From contig NC_081833.1 of NCBI RefSeq assembly GCF_030867095.1, positions 76,265,395-76,329,394 on the forward strand: 64,000 bases of DNA. The letters are read 5' to 3'. This document shows positions 1 to 11,900 of this stretch, one piece after another. Source of the DNA: Alligator mississippiensis. Its lineage: Eukaryota; Chordata; Crocodylia; Alligatoridae. The position numbers and the translations under genes are program-made. Position 1 is the stretch's first letter; every line of letters begins with the position of its first letter. The notes beneath the pieces were generated by a model that was given only the letters and a program-made list of their open reading frames with translations, did no database searches and had not been told where the DNA came from.

Positions 1-128
1 TAGCGATCGGCCCCGCGGAAGAGAGGCTGGTCACTGGCCTCGCTCAGGGGCTCCGTCTTGCGGCTCCCGGCAGGGCCCAGCAGACTCAACAGTGCCACGG
101 TCAGCACGACGGGTGCCAGCGGGAGCAT
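1..128 (-). CDS. TMED6: TMED6 coding exon 1 (partial at window edge)
   Basis: Forty-two codons plus two bases, starting at the ATG whose first base is 128 and running off the left edge. The product opens with a hydrophobic signal peptide (about residues 1-22, MLPLAPVVLTVALLSLLGPA...). It continues with KTEPLSEASDQPLFRGADRY, nearly the same as mammalian TMED6 just before its GOLD domain. TMED6 is a p24-family type I membrane protein that cycles between ER and Golgi as a cargo adaptor. The GOLD domain, coiled coil, membrane segment and cytosolic tail lie outside the window. Position next to TERF2 on the same strand fits the mammalian order. Confidence 0.9.
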   Translation of the reverse strand, partial: MLPLAPVVLTVALLSLLGPAGSRKTEPLSEASDQPLFRGADR

Positions 129-2040
129 GCTGCCACCTGAGCCCAGGTCCTCTGGCTGGGGCAGAGCAGGCGCCAGAGCCCAGGACCGCTGGGGATAATC
201 ATTAACCTCACTCACTCCTCCCCTGATTTCTCCAGACGGCCTCTCAAGCTGTCAGCACGGCTGCCCATGTCCAAATGCCAGAGCACCTGGGACAGGGCAG
301 CTCCTCAAGGTGAGCTCAGAGGAAGCACGGGGCCAGCTGGGCAGCGCGTTCCCCTCACAGCGTTCTGTGACACCCCCACAGGAGCTGGGAAGAAGCATCT
401 CTGGGCGCGTGGTACTTTCTGGGGGGACCAGAGGGCTGGTCTCCTCCTTGTCGCAACTCTCCACACATCACCAGTCTGAAGACCTTGTACAGCACCAGGC
501 TCCTCAGAGCTCTCCTAGGAACTTTACTTAGCCAGAGAGACACGGACACTGACCACAGAGAAGTGCTGGGAGCTCAGCCCTGCTGCGCACGCATCCAGCA
601 CTGCAACGTACAGCTTGTGCAGCAGTATGGGCTGACTCTCCTCTTCTGCAGTCCATGGCCAGACCCTGATTCTGCAAGAGGAAGAATTGCCCTCCTCATA
701 GCGCCAGGGCCAGCCATCAGACGGGTTGGAAGCTACTCCTGATGTCCCGGGACAATAAAGGGCAAAAACGAGATGCTTTCCCACCCTGGCACCTACTAAC
801 CATGCACACAGCATTCAGCCCACATAGAGCCACCAATGGGGGACAAGTGCTTGACCCACTGCTAACGCTGCGCCAGTACAGGGGACACGTCCCTAACAAC
901 AGAGGAAAGTGCTACTCGCATCTAGATAGCACTGGGCAGATCATCGGGGACTCCTCCCAGCGGGGCAGCGCAGCGCGCGTTCCAGCAGGGATTCTGCCAA
1001 GCACGAGCTGTAATGGGAGAAGCCCCCAGTGCCCCTGCTCCCTTGGCTGGATCAAAGAGGCGGTGTAAAGAGAATTAAACGCAGTCCTACGGGTAGGAGA
1101 AAGGGGGCAGTGATACAGCAGGTGCTTCTGACACTCACCCTGTCCCTGGAACAGCACAGTAAAGAAAAGGGTGCCTGCCTGACCCTCTCAACGAGGCAGC
1201 AAGGGATGCTCCCGCGGTACCCTCCTCTGATCAGACTCTGGTGACAGTGGAGTCCAGCAGTGATCAGACCAGGCACTGTCACCTCCTCTGATCAGCCCTG
1301 AGCCCTGCTCTCCCCAGCTGGTCCCTGGCTGAACCCCCCACTTCAGCTCCCTTCGTTAGTGCCCCTCAAGTGCTTCCCCTGCTGGGTCTCTGGAGGCTAC
1401 AGCTGCACCAACCTGCTTCAGGCAGCAAAGGAACCAAGCACTCGGCCTTACCCCTAAGTGGAAAGGGCTCAGAGCCAGCAGAGCACGGAGCCTGGCTGGA
1501 CAGCACACAGCTCTTTGCTTGTGGCAACACAGGTGTTGGCAAGGCGTCACGCTGCACAGGCCAAGAGCTGATGGAGAGCGAGCCCCAGCTGGTAAGGAGA
1601 GATCTTTGCCCACAAGCTGCTGTTTCCAATGGTTACAGCCTGTTCTTTCCTCAGCAGCCCTTCCATGCTGCTGCTACCTGCTAGAAGAGGGTTGGCCTCT
1701 CTTGGACCCTCTTCACCCCTGCTCAGAGCAGGCTGCAGCTCAGACCATGGGCTGGCACTTTAGCTGCAAAGGGTGCTACACACAGCTGGTGCCAGGCTGC
1801 TGACCCCAGGGACATGCCCCAAGCTATTCTACCACTGAGGCAGGACCTTCGCCTGGCGCAAAGGCTGGGAGAGGTACAGCTAAGTATTGCTACAGCGATG
1901 CCTCATACACACGGGACCAAACTAGACCACACGGTGCCTTTCAGGGCCAGAGAGCTACTGAGGCAAACAGATGGGAAGCAGCGAATCGTGCAAGGGGAGA
2001 GAGAGCTCAAAGAGGACAAGGTCAAATGAGAGGAAAAAAA
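129..2040. other. Intergenic region between TMED6 and TERF2
   Basis: About 1.9 kb separating the TMED6 start from the probable end of the TERF2 transcript. It should hold the TMED6 promoter (just above 128) and the TERF2 termination region. I see no exon, tRNA or clear transposon here; the open frames are short and overlap on both strands. Confidence 0.5.
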
Positions 2041-2070
2041 AATGAAGTTCTACCTTGGAAACTACTAATG

Positions 2071-2076
2071 TTTAAT
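2071..2076 (-). terminator. TERF2: Candidate TERF2 polyadenylation signal (ATTAAA)
   Basis: Minus-strand ATTAAA about 710 bases past the TERF2 stop codon. No AATAAA was seen on this strand between here and the stop, so this is the best candidate, giving a 3' UTR of about 740 bases (roughly 2045-2783). An adjacent G-rich tract (2113-2130 in the transcript sense) lies just upstream of it. Not proven without transcript data. Confidence 0.4.
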
Positions 2077-2783
2077 GCTAAGACAAAACATCTACTTTAT
2101 AAAGCCACAACAACCCCCCCCCACCCCCCCAAAAACCTATTTACACAAGTCGAACAACTGTGCTGATCACCTCGCCAAGACACAGACCTCCTTCACTGAC
2201 ACCGGCTGTTCCCACTCCCTAGCTTGGCTCCCTCTGGGACAGCTGGAGAAACACACATATCGGACAAGTGATTCTCAGCTGATGCAAGACACTTAAAATA
2301 TATAAAAATAGCTGCAAGGGGATCAACTTTTCAGTTGGACCAAAACCTGATCTGAGAAAGCTGCCCCCCTGATAGCCCCCTTGAACCTTGCTCAGGTTCA
2401 AGTTCTAATTCGCGCAGGGCAAAAGCGGCAGTTATCAGATGGGAAAGGAAGCCGGAGCCCTGGCTATTTGCAAACACATATAAAATGTCAGCCTTGTCAC
2501 TTCCAAGGCTGCTTCCGTACACACCAGGCTGCACGGCGCCTGATGCAGATCTGGAGTTTTCAACTCCAGCTAAATGCAAGAACTAGAAAGAACGTTCCTG
2601 AAATCCCAGTTAGTTTTAGCTTTGTCCCACGGCAGCGCATGACCCTCCTGTGTGCCCACAAGAGCTCTGCACTGTTCTCAACATGCGCTGGGGAAGGGGA
2701 CTAGGACCCTTTCTGCTGCAGCAGCTGTTGCTTTGGTCTCTTGGAGAAGAAGCGAGTGCCTGCTGGCTCTCCGTGTCTCATTC

Positions 2784-2942
2784 TCAGTCAAGTCCCAGTT
2801 TTTTCATGGTTCGCCAGCGATCCTTGATCATCACAGCTGTGCGGTTGCGAAAGGGGTATTTTTTACAAATGATTTTCCATCTCCCTTCGCCGTACTTATT
2901 CACTCCTTGTTTGATCCACTCGCTTTCCTCCACTGTCCACCT
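2784..2942 (-). CDS. TERF2: TERF2 exon 10, Myb/telobox domain and stop
   Basis: Fifty-two codons plus [23 protein letters not shown] and on to [20 protein letters not shown]. This is the single Myb repeat that reads TTAGGG, with the telobox motif [12 protein letters not shown] intact and its tryptophans in place. Acceptor CCCCCCAG. Confidence 0.95.
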   Translation of the reverse strand, partial: RWTVEESEWIKQGVNKYGEGRWKIICKKYPFRNRTAVMIKDRWRTMKKLGLD

Positions 2943-5900
2943 CTGGGGGGAAAAAAGAAACAGCTTTTCACAGCCATGCAGACACGGGTCCCACCAGTAT
3001 CAGTACAGCCCTGAGATGGTGCATTTCCCTTCTTTAAATGCAACCCCACACATGAGCACCTAGTGCGTGATCACAAAGTTCTTGTCGTGTGGTTGCAAGG
3101 AACCAATAGCTCACTAACAGCCCCTGATACGGGATCCATTGATCACTGCTCAGTGCCTGGAAAACCGGACAGACCACACACCACAAGTGTCATGACACAA
3201 AAAGGAGCAAGTACTAGCAGTAGCCCAGCTTGGCGCCTGCTGGAAGTGCATTTCAGTTGCTAGCTGCATGGTTAGGTAAGCACTGTGCTGTATGACAGCA
3301 GTGTCCGATTCTCCTCCCCCTCACCTCTACTGCCTGCAGAGCACATCTGGTACCAGGTATATATGGTATCCAATACTTTCCTGGTTTCTAGGAGGAGACG
3401 CTTAAGCCAGGCCCTGTGAATCCAGAGCCCTGACCCACCCAGCTCACTCGAGGCATGCTCATGGGTTGCATAATGAAAGTCCCTCAGGACATGCTGTATG
3501 CTGGCGCAGTGTTTGGGAGTTCTCCACCAACAGCGCATCAGTTTTAGTGAACTAACTGCAGCTGCAAACGAAGAGATCTCTGGCCAGCACAAGGGACCAC
3601 CTCCCATGCCACTTGTTGCTTGCTGCCTTAGCACTCCTGCACTGATCTGCAGTGTTGGGAACTTGCTGGTGTGATCGGGAAGCCCTGGATTACCTGTTTC
3701 TTGCTTCCGGAGATCGAAGATTTCCAACTGTCCTTCCCAGGTGATGCTGAAAGACAAATCCAAGGACAGCTGCATTTCAATGGCCCTGATGTGCTTAATT
3801 CCCATAGTTCAATAAAAGGACGCATGGCTACCCTCATCTATGGCCTGGCTCCCTCACACAAAGCATAACTAAGGAAACCTAGCAATTAAGACAGCAAGGA
3901 ATTCATTTTTTTCAGGCAATATATGTGTTCAACTGTACTGAGTCATCTCCGATATGTCTACACCTCACACAGAACATCAGGGGAAATCAGTCGATGCCTA
4001 TGCAGGGTCCAGGCTAATGTGGGTGTCCTGCTGTTGGTACCTGTGCAGTACACAGGCACTTCCATTTGTAAATGAAGTTAAGTGAGGTGCCTGGAGGTCA
4101 AAATGCACCTGGGTCCAGTGTTTCGTTGTAAGTAATTGCACCTGCTGAGGCAAAAATGTACAATCTAACCTTCCCTTCCTTTCAACGGTTAGCTGCGAGG
4201 AGCTGCCATTGGTCTTGGTATCAGAAACAGGAAAGCATATTAGCTTGGCCTCAGGTCTGAAATTATACTGAAGGTTCCTGGTCTGCAGCTCAGGCTCAGG
4301 TACAGAGGACAAACATCAAGGCACCTGACCACCTGCCGCTGCTTCAGCAGTCCTTCAGCAGCAGCCATAATCCCACTCCCTCATGCTCGCAGGATTTCTG
4401 GCCTTCCAGCTGCTGTCAGCCCCAGAAGGCAGCAGAAAGCTGGGAGCATGCAGCATGGCAGGGGCCAGCACATACACAGCAGAGGTGTAACCTTACCTGC
4501 ACCCAGGAAGAGCTCATCTTCGTCACTCCAGGTGTCCCTTTCTTCTGACCTGTTTAAGACTCTTCGTGTTGCTCTGAGTGACCTGAGAACATACAAACAC
4601 CCAGCTGAAGCAGTGAGCCAGTGGGCTAGCGAGGGCCCAAGACAGAGTTAATCCACACAGCTAGCACATAAAGGTCTGAAGAGCTACACCCTCCTTACTA
4701 AGAGACCACTGATGACAAGAATTCACCCCAGTGACGCAGGCCCAGGGGCTGGCATAATGACTACAGCTCTGAATGCTTGCACTGCTTCACCACACTTATT
4801 CCCCTTGTTCTGGCACCTCCTCTTGAGAAGCCCAATTGCAGGCGAAGGGTGCCATGTGGGGTGGGAACGCAAAGCTACTCAGCGCTGCCAGAAGACCTGC
4901 AGCACATCATCTTCTGGGACTACAACAGACACTGCATCAAGCACTCACGCCACAATGGTGTGCTAACTGTGCCAGAATGAGCAGGCGCTGCAGACAGCGA
5001 CTGCCCAGAGGATGCTGCATGTAGCCTGAAGCAGAAGTGCTCAGCCAGGATTACACCCTTCACCAGGCTGCTCTGAAAGGATCACACCTGGTTCAGATCA
5101 CTCAGAGACACCTCACTGACTCAAGCTCCTGGTTCTAGCCCATGTAAGCAGATGCCCTGTGCCAAGCTCTCCAGCTGTAACCACTTTTATTTAAAACACT
5201 TCACAAGCTTCACGTACTGCAGCATGGGAAACCTGAAAGGAATCTCCTTGCGATCAGAGGGGAAACACGTGCTCCCTGCACTCCTTCTTGTTGGCTCCTG
5301 TCAATGACACAACGTCTCGTGCAGGAAAACTCACAAAGCAGCAGCGGGGCAAAGAAAACCCTGGGAAAGACATCCTAACAGCCAGTGCCCACTGCTGCCA
5401 TGTAAAGGGTTACAGAGCAAACAGAGCATCCAGGGGTGAGCCCCAGAACCACAGGTTCCAGGGTATGTGCCAGGCTTCAAAGCTGCACCAGCTGCTGGGA
5501 GGGAGCTCCAGCCCACTGCACTGCAGTTCCCAGTGTGTGGCAGGGACTGATCCCTCACCCTAATTCAGGGCAACAGCTAAAGTTGTTACTGGGATGTGGA
5601 TACAGAATTCTCTCGCCTCTGCTACTGCTAACCCAAAATGTAAGCTACAGTAAAAACTGTGTTATCTGGCATCCCCCAAGAATGGGGGATTCTAGTTAAT
5701 CGAATGTGCACCATCTGGTGCACTCCCCAGTGTCAGTGTGCCAGGGAACAGGGAGGGGAGCCCCACACAGGCTGTTTGCCTTGGGCTGTGGGCCGAAGAA
5801 GCAACAAAGAAAAACTTGGCTCACGGCGGTGAAACCAAAAGTCCCTGGAAGTGGTACTTCCAGTTGCACTTTTGCCGTGTCCCTCGGTTGCTGATTAATA

Positions 5901-8900
5901 GTTTTCCGGCTAATAAAATGCCGGTTAACACAGCTTTTGCTGTACACGTTTATGTTATCTGTCTCCATATTTTGCAGCAGGCAGGGATCTCTGCTGTTTT
6001 GTGTTTGCACTGGTATAAGGCACGGGGGTCAAACAGATGGCCCGTGGGCCGTATCTAGCAGGACAGAGCTCCCGCAGGGACTGAGAACTTGGACGTGGGG
6101 CAAGCAAGACACAGGGCCTGCCACTGAATTTGGGCTACAAGACCCTGTTGGAAATGGCCTTCATCGGCAGAAAGAGGAGTGACAGCTGTGGCAACACTGC
6201 CATCTGCCCCACCACTGCCTCCTCCACCACCAATGCATGCCCCGCAACTCCTGGATCCACATCTGGCCCATGAGGGGCCCTGCAGTCCAGGTCGAGCCCA
6301 GGGTGAGCCAGACAGTCCTGGTAATAAGGGTTATGTCGTTTGTTCACTGTAACAATATTTGCTGCGAGTCCTCAAAGCACTGCGTGCGAGTGACATGCAA
6401 CATCCGATAAAGCTTCGTACTTAAAACGTTCAGAAGATCTAGGCTGGACAGGCGGCTTCTCGACAGGAGGTCTGGATGCAGAAGACACCACAGGCTCTTG
6501 GGATGAGTCTGGACTCTCAGTGCTGGCACTCTTCTGGCTGTCCTCACGCATGAGCAGTGTGCATATGTTCAACAAGTGCTGTTTCTTTGGGGGGGATTCG
6601 GGGGTTTCTGAAGCATCAGAAGCTGGGCTTTCCTCTACCCTTTGTCTCTTAGCCCTGTGGGATACAGGAGACAGTTGTTTGGGGAAAGAAAAGTCTGTTT
6701 CATCCAGCTTGCTGAAGGTGGCTTCAGAATCTTGGGAATCCGACAAGGTCTTGAAAGCTTCTCTCAAAACAGAAATCCCAAAAACAGTTACCGTCCCAGG
6801 GGGCTGCCTATAAAATAAACAAGACTAAGCAGGTGTGTCAAGGATTGCACCCCACCACTGCCTGTCTGAAATCAAGGCTGTTCCCCAGCCCACTCCCCAT
6901 CACTGCTCTGAATAAGATGTTCCCAACACCCGCCAAAATAAACTTCTGGGCTGTTCACTGTCCTGCCACTTGCAGTGGGAAGCAGCCTCCCTCCAAGCAC
7001 TGGCAAGGCAACTTGGTAGAATCAGCCCCTACCATGCAAGCATCCGCAGCTTACACCTTCTGCTACAGAACACCAACTCCCAGGCCATGCAGCAAATCAA
7101 CACCCACCAAACAACACAGGTACTGAAGTCCTTCTCTGAGCCTCTGACTCTCCCGTCAACCTTACAGCCCAGTGCATCACGGGGCCCTTTGGGGCAAAGC
7201 TTCCTCTTAACCCAGGGCTAAACCACTTGGTGAAAAAAACTTGACAGCGGTGGCATTATCACCCAGAGATGCTGTCAAGCTGCACCTGCCGTGTCAGCCA
7301 AATTTCTGTGCCTACCTCTCAGATTGTCTGGGAGATGCTGCCTGGGGCTCTGATGTGGCTCCTGGGTCTCTGGAGGCTTCTGGGGGCTCTGGCATTTCTG
7401 CTGTGTCCTCAGAGGCTTCAGAGGGCTCTGGCATTTCTGCTGTCACCTTGGAGGCTTCCAGGGGCTCTAGTGTTTCTGCCAGATCTCCAGAAGCTACTGC
7501 GAGCTCTGGAGTGTCTGCCAGGTCCTCTGAGGCTTCTGGGGGTTTTGCCTTTTCTGCTGGGTCCTTTGAGGTTTCCGGGGACTCTGGCGTTTTTGCGGGG
7601 TCCTTTGAGGCTTCCAGGGACTCTAGCATTTCTTCTGGGTCCTTTGAAGCTTCTGGGAACTCTGGTGTTTCTGCTGGGTCCTTTGAAGCTTCTGGGGACT
7701 CTGGTGTTTCTGCTGGGTCCTTTGAAGCTTCCGGGGACTCTGGTGTTTCTGCTGGGTCCTTTGAGGCTTCTGGGGGCTCTGAAGCAGATGCTGGATTCCT
7801 AGAGGCTTCCAGAGGCTCTGACGTGGATGCTGCATTCCTAGAGTCTTCCAGAGAATCTGACGTGGCTTGGAGGTCCTTAGGTTCATGTACATGTTCTGAA
7901 TTTAGAGTCTTTTTCACCACCTTGAACAAAGAAGAAAGCGTGCACTCGTTACCAAGAGAACTGTGATCTTATCCCCCCTCCAAAAGCAGGGAATTATATT
8001 TTGAACAATTTAATATATAACCCCCCACAGTTTCTTGCTGTTCCACAAAGGGCATAAATTAGGATCCTGACACTAGCAGACATAACACTTAGAACAGTCT
8101 AAATACTCTTTAGATCCCAAGGATCTAGATGTACATGTCACTTCAGACCAGTTTAAGCTTCTTGGAACATTTCAAGAGCACACCAGGAAAATCAAGTACT
8201 ATTTTGAGCCGATCTTCCTTGAACTTGTTCACTGTTATGTGTGGACACAGAGCATTCTTTGTCTAGTGTCTGGTCAGTCCTCCAGACAGCCCAAAATGCA
8301 CCCCTCTGCACCCCTTCTCCCCCTCTACTCTAGGGCAGCATTTCTCAACCTGTGGGTTGCAACCAAAAGTGGGTTGCAAGAATATATGAAAACATCGCGA
8401 ACAAACAGATTCTCCTTTAAAGGAGAAAAACATGGGAAACTGTGGGTTTTCTCCTGCAGGCTGGCAGAGTTCCAGCCCCCCATGCCCTACACAATGTGGG
8501 CCTGGGGCCTGGCGGTAGGGGGCAGTGGGTCAGGAGTGAGAGGCACTGGGTCAGGACTGGCCATTGATGTTTACATGTGCATCTTGGCACTAAAAAGGGT
8601 TCTAGGAAATTCCCAGGGAAACTCCTGGCACCAACCCAGGGAAGGCAGGATGGTCTGGGTACTCTGCCACCCCCCAGTGGTGCTTTGGCAGCAATGCAGT
8701 CCCTAAAAGGCTAGAGATCTACTTAGAAACCCTAGCAGTGCGTGCATGGACTTTTGTCCAGGGACAGCTGCAAACCAGTCCCCAATCAGTCACATTCTTG
8801 GAACAGTTCAAATATTATGCCAGCCGTCACTCGAGTCAGAGAAGCATCTTCTGTGCTGCTTGTATGACGTTCTGCAATGCATCCTACGGGTTTTGTGAGA

Positions 8901-11900
8901 GTAGGACCTTGAGAGTTAGCACAGCACAGACTCTTTAGGAAAGAGCTGACCTTTAAATGCTACAGGTTTGCTCCCTTGCTGCCAAAGACAGGGAGCTTTA
9001 TAACTGTGTTTCACTTCGCAGGACAGGTCAGACTGTTACGCTGACACACGGGATGGCAATACAAGTGGCAACTCCGCTCCCATCTGCACTTCGTGCCACT
9101 CATCCCTGGCAGCTGACAGCAGACACTAGAAAAGGGGTGGCCTGTGCAAGCACATACCGTTAGGAGCGTAGGCTCTGACTCTTCCATGTAGGTCTCCAAG
9201 AACCGGAGCATGCTCTGCTGGAAAAGCTTGTAGGAGAAGTTTCGGATGATCGGATGAGACGCATTCTTCTCACGGATTATGCTGAGCAGCTCTGTCCTCA
9301 GTTTCTAGGTGAGAGGTGAGAAAGGTCTGAACACGTGCAGGGGGCATGGGTGAAAAGATCAGGAGATGGGGGTAGGGGTGAAGATTTCCACACTAGACAC
9401 AGTACAAAATTAACTCATTTATTTTGGTCTAGATCAGGAAAAAGCCAAAGAAGCCCAAGACCTCTGTCAGCATCTCTGACTACCATCATCTCCAGTACCA
9501 GGGGACGCTGTGGCAAGCACAGACTCGGAGGGAAGAGAATGCAACATTTTGGGCTGCACCGCTCCAACTCCTTCTTGCAAGCCCAGGAACAACACTGTGT
9601 TTGTCAGTGTCCTTCAGGCAGAAGGATGGGATATGCCAGCCACGGCCATTGGGAAGAGGTATTCCCAACATCCATCACGTTATCTATATGCTAGACGCAC
9701 CAAGTTAGTGTAATCCAAAAGGGACCCATTTTCCTGCTGATGTTTATTCTCATCCCCTTCTTTTTTTCCCAAATCGCAGGAATTATGAAATCCAATGCAA
9801 TTATACAATGAGTGATTGGAAGTTTTATTCTACCAGGTACAAGCATGTGAGAAGTAAGGATTTTTGTGCATGACATCTTTTATTGTAGCAATGGATGGGT
9901 AAACGCTGGTATGCCAGATGTTGGCGCTGGGAGGTGTAGAGGGAAATTCACCAAGGACAAAGGAAGTTCTACTGGTCGGGGAAAACAAGGTAAGCATGTG
10001 CGACGTTTTCAGCTATATCTTACCACTTCCTACAATTCAGAAGTTGATGAAATAAGAAATCTTTCGGGATAGAAATGGGGCACCCTAAATACATTCTTTG
10101 CTAATGCCAGAGAGGCTGTATTGCAGCCAGCCAGCCAGCCAGCAGCAGCCATCACCAATCCCTGGGCTGGGCATTATTTTAAGTATTGATCAGTACTTGT
10201 CACAATCTTCCTGTGTGCACATGGTCACTAACTGAGCCACTGGTATCAATCAGATACATAATTAGTATTCTGTTATAGGATACTAGAGCCTTTTTTAAAG
10301 TATCTGTGTAACTACTATTGGCCTTTTGGTTTAATAAAGGGACTTTAACTGAATTATCATTTTCTTGCATACAACCTGACCCAGAAAATAATTCGCACCT
10401 TGTTTTTGAAAGCCAAATGAAGAAATAAATACCCTTCCTTGCACCTAAATAGCAGCAGCTAAGGAGCCAAGCCTTTTCATTGCTCTGCTCCCTGTGCAGC
10501 AGAAGCTGTTTGTACGGTATTACCCACATGTACTGCGCACTCCAATCCCAGCAGCAGGCTTTGGGGAAAAGGTGCATATGTATGCAAGAAAATACGGTAT
10601 GACCCAGTCAGCTGAATTCCAACAGACTTCCGTTGGAGGCAACTATGTGGAGGCAGGTTTTCTTGCATTCAGATTGGGACGTGGTCAGTTCCTGGCCCAC
10701 TTCAGTAATGAGTCCTAGAACCAAGCATACCCTTTGCCCTACTCCCCACAGTCTCCTTCCAGTCGCAATCCAATTTACCTGGTTGCTGGGGTCCTTGGCC
10801 ATGTGTTTTCTTATAATTTTTGATGCTTTATCAAACTCTTTCTTTTTAATGCAAATGATGATAGCCTGCAGAAGGAAAACATGAGTTTTTCTATTGGCGT
10901 TCATTCAAGGACATCCCTCAAATTAGCTTCACAAGCATAATCCAAGCTAGGCATGACAGCCAGTCACTCACTAACCAAGCAACATGGAAATACACTCTTT
11001 GCATTAAATTCATGAACAAGCTGCTCACCCAGTCATGTCATATCACCCGACTACTCTGCTACTACGTGGTTATGTTTTTAAGGACTGCAGTACCCAGTTA
11101 TTCTGGGTACAATGCCATGCCATTGCTATCCTGTATTTTGCTGAACATCCCAGCAGTCTGAAAACCTATCTTTCCTTGTTAGGCTGCCTTGGCTTTTTTA
11201 ATTTTAGAACAAATGGTCTTCTACAGAGCCACACCTTACATAGCACCTAAATATGACACCAAGCAGCTAATACCCTCACCCCTACCCCCAAGAGCTCACA
11301 AGTGAAGGCAAGCCCTATGTAGAATTTGGTGGGGCCTGGGGAACGTGCCAAAGGCATGTGGCTATTTTGAGGCGGCTTCACACGCATCTTGTAGCCCCTG
11401 GTTTATCTGCTGAATATATGCAGCAAGCTTTATAAACACAAGAGTCACATTTTAAGTATATCATATACCCAAAAACTTTTTCCCATACTACTGAAAAGTA
11501 GACATTGGCTTGTGCAGGGTGGGGGTGTCCAATTAAAAACCAAAGTTTTGTGAGGCATTCTACATTGCCAAAACACTCCAAAAGAAAGAAGGCAATGAAG
11601 AGGAATGATGAACCAGTTCCAATATATTGGGAAATGTTTTTAAATCTTCATGACAGAGAACTGGTAAAATGCAAGGAAACTGGCTATTTTTTCAGGGCAT
11701 TAGATCCTCACTTGTTAATACCAGTATTTTCCTAGAGGTGTTCAGCAAGAGCAGGGGCACAGGCAAAGTGAGAGAACAGACAACGGCCCTCAATGTAAGA
11801 GGAGCCATTTTATATACTTTTTGGATTAAAGTATATAGAATGCTGAAATACTTTAATTTAAAAGGAGAACCTGGGCCTTACAGCTTCCTTCACTGTTTTC

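Noticed and set aside
4148-4260. Alternative exon 9 of TERF2 ([18 protein letters not shown])
   Set aside because: Looked like the human TTNITKK segment, but the splice phases do not join exons 8 and 10; the 3694-3746 exon does and matches better.
7241-7966. Plus-strand open frames of 241 and 177 codons
   Set aside because: Shadows of the 39-bp repeat array of TERF2 exon 6; a repeat whose length is a multiple of 3 keeps several frames open.
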